From Dehalococcoidia bacterium (lineage in GTDB: Bacteria > Chloroflexota > Dehalococcoidia > Dehalococcoidales > Fen-1064), in the NCBI GenBank assembly GCA_011192055.1, contig DUES01000077.1, positions 1 through 5,968 of the forward strand: a stretch of DNA of 5,968 nt. The letters are read 5' to 3'. The position numbers and the translations under genes are program-made. The number at the start of each line of letters is the position of its first letter. Within the stretch, counting starts at the first letter, position 1. This document shows, piece by piece, positions 1 to 4,764 of this stretch. Under the pieces are notes generated by a model. That model saw only the letters and a list, made by a program, of their open reading frames with translations. It was not told the DNA's origin and made no database searches.

Positions 1-35
1 ATTAATTAAAAGGTACAGTCCTATATTGAAACTGG

Positions 36-72
36 GAGGGCTGGTCATACTGCAGGTGCAGGGCCAGCCCTC
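36..72. repeat. Strong GC-rich hairpin upstream of the HMGCS-like gene
   Basis: A perfect 9-bp inverted repeat pairs GAGGGCTGG (36-44) with CCAGCCCTC (64-72). A nested 4-bp stem, CTGC (50-53) with GCAG (58-61), closes a 4-base loop. No T-run follows on the plus strand, where the next bases are TGTGGTATAT, and the minus-strand side is not T-rich either. It is therefore not a textbook intrinsic terminator. It may be a terminator remnant for a gene left of the window, or a structured element just before the promoter candidate at 75-85. The structure is read directly; its function is unknown. Confidence 0.55.
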
Positions 73-74
73 TG

Positions 75-85
75 TGGTATATAAT
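75..85 (+). promoter_or_regulatory. Candidate extended -10 promoter for the HMGCS-like/thiolase unit
   Basis: A perfect TATAAT lies at 80-85. An overlapping alternative reading is TGG plus TATATA (75-83), an extended -10. No good -35 is visible 16-18 bases upstream, because that stretch lies inside the hairpin at 36-72. The sequence GTGGTATATAATAGC here is nearly identical to GTGGTATAATATAGC in front of the L10 leader, which supports a real promoter that relies on an extended -10. Transcription would start near 92 and leave a leader of about 80 bases before the ATG at 173. Confidence 0.4.
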
Positions 86-172
86 AGCGATATTGTTTTA
101 CTCAGATTCTGGAACTGGATCAGTGTGACCCTTGGTCAATACTACGGGTCGACAATGTATCAAGGAGGTATG

Positions 173-1552
173 ATGGCAGGAATCACATCTTACGGAGCAT
201 ACATTCCGTTCTACAGACTGGGGAAGGAGACTGCGGGGTGGGGTATACCCATTGAGAAACCGGTGGTAAACTTCGATGAGGACAGCATCACTATGGCAGT
301 TGCCGCCGGTATGGACTGTATCAGTGACGGGGACCGTGAAGCGGTGGACAGCTTAACCTTTGCCACAACTACTTCACCTTACATTGAGAAGCAGGGAGCT
401 GCCATGGTTGCCGCAGCAGTTGACCTGCGTCGCGATATCGTCACCAATGATGTCACCAACTCTCTACGGGCAGGAACACAGGCCCTGAAATCGGCGTTAG
501 ATGCGGTTAAGGCCGGGTCTGCTAATCAGGCAATGATTTCGGTGGCTGACTGCCGGACCGGTACACCGGGGTCGGATTTCGATCAGAATTCCGGAGATGG
601 TGCGGCAGCACTGCTCATCGGTAATGATGGTGTTATCGCTAACGTTATCGACAGCTACTCGGTATCCGACGAGGTACTGGACAACTGGCGGGCTGAGGGT
701 GACGGTGCCGTACGGACATGGGAAGACCGCTTTGTATTGCAGACCGGATACCTCTCGGTGATGCCGGAAGCAATAGAGGGTCTACTCAAGAAAGTAAACC
801 TGAGTATCAAGGACATCGATAAGGCAGTACTCTACGGACCTAACCCGAGACGGCACGCGGAGATGGCGCGGCAACTGGGCCTGGATGCCGGTCAGGTACA
901 GGACCCGCTTTTTGGCCAGATGGGTAATACCGGCGCTGCCTATCCGCTGATGCAATTGATTGCCGCTCTGGAAGAAGCTAAACCGGGGCAGAAGATTCTG
1001 GTTACCAGCTATGGCGATGGTGCGGATGCTATTCTCCTGGAGACTACCGACCAGATATCCAAAGTAAATGGCAAGCATGGCATTAAGGGTAACCTTGAGA
1101 AGAAGCGGATACGTAAGAATGTAGGAGTAAGAGGAGCAATTCTGAAAGGACTGGAGGGTGGTCCTCCATCTGCATCAGCCCGGTGGCGGGCTCGTGAATC
1201 AATCGACCGTCTGCATGGAGCTAAGTGCCTTAACTGCGGTCTGATACAATACCCGCGGCAGCGTATATGCACGCGATGCCATACCAAAGACCAGTGGGAG
1301 GCAGTGCGTCTCTCTGACAGACCGGGTAAGATATTTACTTTCTCCCTGGATTATCTAGTGGGTGGTTTAGACGCACCTTTGGCGATTACCATAATAAACT
1401 TCGAAGGCGGCGGCAGAGGTTTGTTCACCATGACCGACCGGGAGGTTGAGGACGTACAGTGTGAAAAACCGGTTCAGATGACCTTCCGGAAACTCCGTTC
1501 CTCCGGTGGTGTCCATAACTATTTCTGGAAAGCAATGCCGCAGAGGTTCTAG
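173..1552 (+). CDS. HMG-CoA synthase-like protein fused to a C-terminal zinc-ribbon/OB-fold (DUF35) domain
   Basis: This 459-residue protein has two parts. Residues 1 to about 290 are a thiolase-fold domain of the archaeal HMG-CoA synthase type, starting MAGITSYGAYIP and keeping GNTGAAYP (251-258) and GDGADA (281-286). Residues about 335-459 are a DUF35 unit: a zinc ribbon with cysteines 352, 355, 366 and 369, then an OB-fold. DUF35 proteins bridge thiolase and HMGCS in archaea and partner the thiolase in BbsAB. The usual HMGCS catalytic residues are replaced at the aligned positions: Glu by Thr66, Cys by Leu98 (NSLRAGT) and His by Tyr221 (LYGPN). Normal HMG-CoA synthesis is therefore doubtful. 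The ATG at 173 is chosen because AAGGAGG (162-168) sits just upstream and MAGI.SYGAYIP is the family N-terminus. ATG 170 is possible but too close to AAGGAGG, and the in-frame TTG at 26 only adds non-homologous residues. The thiolase follows 69 bases later, so co-transcription is likely. Family is confident; reaction and substrate are not. Confidence 0.85.
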   Translation: MAGITSYGAYIPFYRLGKETAGWGIPIEKPVVNFDEDSITMAVAAGMDCISDGDREAVDSLTFATTTSPYIEKQGAAMVAAAVDLRRDIVTNDVTNSLRAGTQALKSALDAVKAGSANQAMISVADCRTGTPGSDFDQNSGDGAAALLIGNDGVIANVIDSYSVSDEVLDNWRAEGDGAVRTWEDRFVLQTGYLSVMPEAIEGLLKKVNLSIKDIDKAVLYGPNPRRHAEMARQLGLDAGQVQDPLFGQMGNTGAAYPLMQLIAALEEAKPGQKILVTSYGDGADAILLETTDQISKVNGKHGIKGNLEKKRIRKNVGVRGAILKGLEGGPPSASARWRARESIDRLHGAKCLNCGLIQYPRQRICTRCHTKDQWEAVRLSDRPGKIFTFSLDYLVGGLDAPLAITIINFEGGGRGLFTMTDREVEDVQCEKPVQMTFRKLRSSGGVHNYFWKAMPQRF

Positions 1553-1605
1553 GGAGTGCTTGAGATACTTGCGTAATCAGTAATAAAAATACCCGGATCT
1601 CTCGC

Positions 1606-1613
1606 AGGAGGAG
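1606..1613 (+). promoter_or_regulatory. Ribosome binding site of the thiolase gene
   Basis: AGGAGGAG lies 8 bases before the ATG at 1622. It is a strong Shine-Dalgarno sequence and fixes the start codon. The 69-base gap from the upstream stop holds no terminator-like hairpin with a T-run, so the two genes probably share a transcript. Confidence 0.75.
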
Positions 1614-1621
1614 ATAATCAT

Positions 1622-2800
1622 ATGGAAAGTATTAAGGACAGGGTTGCCATTGTTGGTATGGGTTGTTGCAAGTTTGGTGAGCGCTGGGATACAGGTACGG
1701 AAGACCTTCTGGTAGAGTCCACCAGCGAGGCATTTGAAGATGCCGGCATCACCTCTGAGGATATCCAGGCTGCGTGGCTGGGTACTCAGAACCAGATGTC
1801 AGGGCAGGTCCTGGCACATGCAATCAAGACAGAGTATATCCCGATAACAAGGATTGAGAACTTCTGCGCCACCGGTACAAACGCCATGATGGATGCCTGT
1901 TTCGCCGTGGCTGCTGGCATATATGACATGGTACTTGTTGCCGGAGTCGAGAAACTGAAGGATTCCGGTGTGGGCTTTCTGACCGGCGGCGGCGGACAGC
2001 CGTCAGCTCAGACTGCACCGGGAGTACCGCCTCCGGCACAGTTTGCCCTGGCAGCTAACCGGTACTTCTACCAGTACGGTTTGAGCTATGAAGAAGGCAA
2101 GCAGATGCTGGCCAGGATTGATGTTAAGAACCACTACAACGGTTCACTCAATCCTAAAGCTCACTTCCAGAGGCCAATAACTATTGAGCAGGCAATTAAT
2201 GCCCCGATACAGGCTTTCCCCCTCGGGTTGTATGACTGCTGCGGAGTCAGTGACGGCTCGGCATCGGCGATTATTACCCGGCCGGAAATTGCGAAGACCA
2301 TGCGTGATGACTATATCCTGGTAAAGGGTTTCGGGCTTGGTGTGGGTGCCCAGCAGGGCAGCCTGCGTGATTACTATGACTTCACACACTTTGACGAGGC
2401 AGTTCATGCGACCCGAATGGCTTACGAACAAGCTGATGTGAAGAACCCACGGGAGGATATCTCTGTTTGTGAAGTCCATGACTGCTTCTCCATCACCGAA
2501 GCAATCACCATGGAGGACGTTGGTTTCAGTCCTCGTGGCAAGGTTAAGGACGACATTGATAATGGCTTTTTTGAACTCAGTGGTGATGGTCCCAAGATAA
2601 ACACCGATGGTGGTCTGAAATGCTTCGGGCATCCGATTGGTGCCAGCGGTGTCCGCATGATATACGAGGTTTACAAGCAGCTCCAGGGCAAAGCTGACCA
2701 GCGACAGGTGAAGGATGTCAAGCTGGGAATGACGCATAATCTTGGGGGTCAGCCCGGTTCATTTACCTGTGCTATTTCTGTCTGGGGGACTAGAGATTAG
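1622..2800 (+). CDS. Thiolase family protein (SCP2/archaeal-type acetyl-CoA acyltransferase)
   Basis: This 392-residue protein has the full usual length for a thiolase. Thiolases cleave 3-ketoacyl-CoA with CoA or condense two acyl-CoAs, through a cysteine-bound acyl intermediate in the cytoplasm. The nucleophile is Cys82 in ENFCATGT (79-86). EVHDCF (284-289) and GGLKCFGHPIGASG (330-343, His337) are present. The usual C-terminal CxG cysteine motif is replaced by THNLGGQPGS (371-380), the hallmark of SCP2-type and archaeal thiolases. DCCGVSDG (205-212) is also typical of that group. The gene directly follows the HMGCS-like/DUF35 fusion, the arrangement known from archaeal thiolase-HMGCS-DUF35 complexes and from the BbsA/BbsB benzoylsuccinyl-CoA thiolase. 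I infer that the DUF35 protein binds this thiolase and helps to hold or pass CoA substrates. Chain-length or aromatic specificity cannot be read from the sequence. The next promoter overlaps its stop codon. Confidence 0.9.
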   Translation: MESIKDRVAIVGMGCCKFGERWDTGTEDLLVESTSEAFEDAGITSEDIQAAWLGTQNQMSGQVLAHAIKTEYIPITRIENFCATGTNAMMDACFAVAAGIYDMVLVAGVEKLKDSGVGFLTGGGGQPSAQTAPGVPPPAQFALAANRYFYQYGLSYEEGKQMLARIDVKNHYNGSLNPKAHFQRPITIEQAINAPIQAFPLGLYDCCGVSDGSASAIITRPEIAKTMRDDYILVKGFGLGVGAQQGSLRDYYDFTHFDEAVHATRMAYEQADVKNPREDISVCEVHDCFSITEAITMEDVGFSPRGKVKDDIDNGFFELSGDGPKINTDGGLKCFGHPIGASGVRMIYEVYKQLQGKADQRQVKDVKLGMTHNLGGQPGSFTCAISVWGTRD

Positions 2801-2820
2801 AGATAAAAAAGTGGTATAAT
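2791..2820 (+). promoter_or_regulatory. Extended -10 promoter of the rplJL operon
   Basis: TATAAT at 2815-2820 is preceded by TGG (2812-2814), a perfect extended -10. The best -35 is the weak TAGAGA at 2791-2796 (4 of 6 matches), 18 bases upstream; it lies within the last codons of the thiolase gene, whose stop is at 2798-2800. Transcription would begin at about 2826-2828, immediately before the L10 leader structure, which is where it is expected. Confidence 0.75.
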
Positions 2821-2826
2821 ATAGCA

Positions 2827-3027
2827 AACAGAATATCCTGAGACAGTGGGTGCCGGTTTTGACCGAAGGGTCGTCGGCTTAAATCAGGTTTCAAAGAAAG
2901 TTTTGAAGCACGCCTGCCGAGGGAATATATGACTGATTATCGAAGAACGTTACTTTCGGTAGTAGTCACGAAAATTGGGTAAAACCAGTGAAAGTCCTTG
3001 TGCGGCAGGTACAGGGACTTTCTTTTT
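2827..3027 (+). promoter_or_regulatory. Ribosomal protein L10 leader RNA (autoregulatory attenuator of rplJL)
   Basis: The transcript upstream of rplJ carries the recognisable L10-leader signature: AGACAGTGGGTG (2841-2852) facing GCCTGCCGAGG (2912-2922). Together these form the kink-turn-like site bound by the L10(L12)4 complex. Between them lie a stem of GCCG (2852-2855) with CGGC (2875-2878), topped by GACC/GGTC (2861-2872), and a second small stem around 2889-2908. Downstream is an imperfect hairpin at 2930-2968 (TGACT with AGTCA, then CGAAG with CTTTCG), a short one at 2966-2991, and an intrinsic terminator at 2991-3027. In the Firmicutes relative, excess L10(L12)4 is known to favour termination before rplJ. 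The same logic is inferred here. CCTGCCG (2913-2919) is also perfectly complementary to CGGCAGG (3003-3009) in the terminator loop, a candidate alternative pairing. The start is the inferred transcription start. Confidence 0.88.
2991..3027 (+). terminator. Intrinsic terminator (attenuator) at the end of the L10 leader
   Basis: AAAGTCCTTGT (2991-3001) pairs with ACAGGGACTTT (3011-3021) in an 11-bp stem with one G-U pair and a 9-base loop (3002-3010). CTTTTT (3022-3027) follows. It lies 52 bases before the rplJ start and after the L10-binding structure, so it is best read as a regulated attenuator of rplJL and not as the end of the thiolase unit. Confidence 0.85.
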
Positions 3028-3033
3028 AACAGG

Positions 3034-3069
3034 TACCCATAAGGGATAGTGAATCAAAGAAGGTGGGTA
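3034..3069 (+). promoter_or_regulatory. Possible hairpin over the rplJ ribosome binding site
   Basis: TACCCA (3034-3039) is complementary to TGGGTA (3064-3069), with a 24-base loop. The 3' arm overlaps the only Shine-Dalgarno-like stretch for rplJ, AAGGTGGG (3060-3067). If formed, the helix would hide the ribosome binding site. Six base pairs across a large loop is weak, so this is a candidate only. Confidence 0.3.
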
Positions 3070-3078
3070 TGAAGTAAA

Positions 3079-3603
3079 GTGTCCAGAGCAAAGAAGACGC
3101 AAATCATAGAGGAGTTGCAGGAGGAAATCTCCGAAAGCAGTATCGGTATCCTGACGGACTATCGTGGTCTGACCAATTCGCAGATAACCGTATTGCGACG
3201 TAAAATCCAGGAGTCAAATGGCTCCTACCGGGTGGTGAAGAATACTCTTGCCCGGTTCGCTGCGGAACGGGCAGACAAGGCGGACCTGGGTGGGGGATTT
3301 GAAGGACCGGTGGCTATTGCATTTGGTTACGGCGATATGAGTGAAATCAGTAAAACGCTGACTGACTATATTCGTACCTCCGGGGCTACCGTAAGCATTA
3401 AGTCTGGTTTTATATCCGACAGGGTGCTCACCGCAGAAGAGATTATAAACATTGCGAATCTGCCACCAAGGGAAGTGTTGCTGGCCAGAGTGGTCGGTGG
3501 AATGAAGAGTCCCATCAATGGGTTGGTGAATTGTCTTGCCAGTCCACTTCGAGGGCTCGCGGGTGTATTACAAGCTAGAATTCAGCAGCTAGAAGGAGAA
3601 TAG
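3079..3603 (+). CDS. rplJ: 50S ribosomal protein L10
   Basis: This 174-residue protein has the usual bacterial L10 length. L10 anchors L7/L12 dimers on the large subunit to form the stalk that recruits translation factors, and with L12 it represses its own operon. The N-terminal rRNA-binding domain is clear ([20 protein letters not shown], then [12 protein letters not shown]), followed by [11 protein letters not shown] and [19 protein letters not shown]. The C-terminal helix that binds L12 (about residues 150-174) ends ARIQQLEGE. The GTG start is forced: an in-frame TGA at 3070-3072 lies just upstream and the first internal Met comes roughly halfway through. The ribosome binding site AAGGTGGG is only moderate and sits 11-12 bases away. 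The L10 leader lies immediately upstream, and rplL starts one base after the rplJ stop. Confidence 0.97.
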   Translation: MSRAKKTQIIEELQEEISESSIGILTDYRGLTNSQITVLRRKIQESNGSYRVVKNTLARFAAERADKADLGGGFEGPVAIAFGYGDMSEISKTLTDYIRTSGATVSIKSGFISDRVLTAEEIINIANLPPREVLLARVVGGMKSPINGLVNCLASPLRGLAGVLQARIQQLEGE

Positions 3604-3604
3604 A

Positions 3605-4096
3605 ATGGCTGAGAAGAAAGAAGAAGGAACCCAGGAAGCGGCTGTAGAAGAAGCAGTCGAAGAGAAACCTAAAGCAGCGAAAGCTTCAACCAAGGCAACA
3701 AAGGCAAAGAAGTCCACAGCTATTGATGACATTATGAATGCCGTCAAGAAGATGAATGTACTTGAACTTTCAGAACTGGTAAAGGCTCTGGAAGAGGAAT
3801 TCGGCGTAACCGCGGCAGCCCCCATGGCTATTGCCGCTCCGGCAGGAGGAGCCCAGGCGGAAGCTGCTGCTGAGGTGGAGGAAAAAACAGAGTTTAACGT
3901 TATCCTCAAGGACTTTGGCGCAAACAAGATTAATGTTATTAAGGCAGTTCGTGAACTGACAGCCCTGGGTCTGAAGGAATCCAAGGACCTGGTGGAGGGT
4001 GCGCCGAAACCGATACGGGAAGGCGTGTCAAAGGAAGACGCTGCCAGCATGAAGGATAAGCTGGAGGCTGCCGGCGCCACCGTAGATGTTACCTAG
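3605..4096 (+). CDS. rplL: 50S ribosomal protein L7/L12 with an N-terminal extension
   Basis: This is the stalk protein that contacts elongation factors and stimulates their GTPase activity. The normal protein is recognisable from about residue 38: an N-terminal dimerisation/L10-binding domain ([30 protein letters not shown]), an Ala/Gly-rich hinge (about 70-92), and the C-terminal factor-binding domain ([39 protein letters not shown], ending GATVDVT). The protein is 163 residues long against about 120-130 usually. The extra first 37 residues are acidic ([18 protein letters not shown]) and then Lys/Ala/Thr-rich ([14 protein letters not shown]). The start is well supported, because AGAAGGAG (3591-3598) lies 6 bases before the ATG while no good site precedes internal Met44. 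One base separates it from the rplJ stop, implying translational coupling. No intrinsic terminator is visible after the stop. Confidence 0.96.
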   Translation: MAEKKEEGTQEAAVEEAVEEKPKAAKASTKATKAKKSTAIDDIMNAVKKMNVLELSELVKALEEEFGVTAAAPMAIAAPAGGAQAEAAAEVEEKTEFNVILKDFGANKINVIKAVRELTALGLKESKDLVEGAPKPIREGVSKEDAASMKDKLEAAGATVDVT

Positions 4097-4103
4097 ATAA
4101 TAG

Positions 4104-4131
4104 TAGAAATTCTTTCGAAATAGTATATAAT
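4104..4131 (+). promoter_or_regulatory. Candidate promoter for the small membrane protein gene
   Basis: A perfect TATAAT (4126-4131) lies 16 bases after TAGAAA (4104-4109, 4 of 6 matches to TTGACA). It starts 8 bases after the rplL stop, in AT-rich sequence. Transcription would start near 4138, about 109 bases before the ATG at 4247. The small gene may thus be transcribed separately or also by read-through from rplJL. Confidence 0.5.
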
Positions 4132-4246
4132 ATACCTGTCCTTGCCAAGCTGGGAAGAGGTGGAGTCCCATTTTCAACGGTATACGGGGGAGTGGGGCGG
4201 GGTACGAGCAGTATTGCTTGAATAGCCTCAGGAGGTGCAGCAAGGT

Positions 4247-4504
4247 ATGGCTTCCCAGGACTGGATAATGCCGCTGGTGGTGGGGGGTGTGTTTGTCGCC
4301 CTCGGTGTGGTATCAATACTATGGGGAAGACGGGAAGAGAAGAAATATTATGAATCCCTGACTACCCGTACCGACCTTCGGGAGTTCATCGCGCACTGGC
4401 CGGGGCGCCCTCAGCCGGGTGCTCTGAAAGTGGGTGGCTGGATAGCAGTGGCCGCCGGTGTGATAATTGCTCTTGTCGGTGGAATCATGGGGTTGGTGTC
4501 GTAA
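4247..4504 (+). CDS. Small protein with two predicted membrane helices, function unknown
   Basis: This 85-residue protein is not recognised as a named family. Two hydrophobic stretches are clear: about residues 7-27 (IMPLVVGGVFVALGVVSILWG) and 66-85 (IAVAAGVIIALVGGIMGLVS). They are joined by a polar, charged segment with RREEKKYYE directly after the first helix. By the positive-inside rule the segment between the helices is probably cytoplasmic, with both ends outside. There is no signal-peptide cleavage site or catalytic motif. The ATG at 4247 is preferred: AGGAGG (4230-4235) lies 11 bases upstream, whereas the in-frame GTG at 4235 overlaps that ribosome binding site. The gene lies 150 bases after rplL and has its own promoter candidate. 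Nothing links its role to the ribosome beyond position. Confidence 0.75.
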   Translation: MASQDWIMPLVVGGVFVALGVVSILWGRREEKKYYESLTTRTDLREFIAHWPGRPQPGALKVGGWIAVAAGVIIALVGGIMGLVS

Positions 4505-4561
4505 CCTGTCAACCGGTGCCTTACTGATTGGCGATAATGTGCTGAAAATTGAATAGTATAC

Positions 4562-4578
4562 CGGGTATATTCTACCCG
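4562..4578. repeat. Short inverted repeat in the convergent intergenic region
   Basis: CGGGTA (4562-4567) pairs with TACCCG (4573-4578) around a 5-base loop. No T-run follows on either strand. It may be a weak stop signal for the small membrane protein gene, which ends 57 bases before it, but this is only a guess. The rest of 4505-4600 shows nothing else. Confidence 0.35.
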
Positions 4579-4590
4579 TAAATAAGTTCT

Positions 4591-4636
4591 GGTAAAAATA
4601 AAACCGCTCCTGATACAGATGTATCAGGAGCGGTTT
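4591..4636 (-). terminator. Intrinsic terminator of the 3-hydroxyacyl-CoA dehydrogenase gene
   Basis: A perfect 16-bp inverted repeat (4601-4616 with 4621-4636) closes a 4-base loop; its GC-rich core is CCGCTCC/GGAGCGG. Read on the minus strand, the stem ends in GGTTT and is followed by TATTTTTACC, a proper U-rich tail. On the plus strand the stem ends in three T's and then GTGC, so plus-strand termination would be weaker, though the symmetric stem could still hinder read-through from the small membrane gene. It lies about 130 bases after the dehydrogenase stop. Confidence 0.85.
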
Positions 4637-4764
4637 GTGCTATCAATCCGCAACAGTAACAGTCCGGATAAGCAGGGCTGCTGCAAATATTGACAGGCCA
4701 GCAGGAGTAACTCTGCCTGTTTCCTGTTCAACCGTAAAGGCTGGACCAACTATTCAGTTGATAA

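Noticed and set aside
26..172. In-frame TTG at 26 extending the HMGCS-like protein by 49 residues
   Set aside because: The added residues look unlike any HMGCS N-terminus, they read through the hairpin and promoter candidate, and AAGGAGG at 162-168 plus the MAGITSYGAYIP start point to 173.
2144..2737. Long minus-strand open frame opposite the thiolase
   Set aside because: It is the antisense shadow of a well-conserved thiolase, shows no family-like motif and has no convincing ribosome binding site.
3069..3077. Minimal ATG-AAG-TAA reading frame just before rplJ
   Set aside because: The ribosome binding site is only about 1-2 bases from this ATG, too close for initiation, and a two-codon frame can easily arise by chance.
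3589..4080. Minus-strand open frame opposite rplL, Ser/Ala/Phe-rich
   Set aside because: It is the reverse reading of the Ala/Glu/Lys-rich L7/L12 gene; the composition is a by-product of that.
4186..4202. G-rich run GGGGG-AGT-GGGG-C-GGGG as a possible quadruplex
   Set aside because: There are only three nearby G-runs; a fourth run of three is about 30 bases upstream, so a canonical quadruplex is not supported.
4640..4764. Possible frameshifted C-terminus of the dehydrogenase
   Set aside because: Reading the other two minus-strand frames past the stop gives short sequences with stops and no resemblance to the missing family segment.
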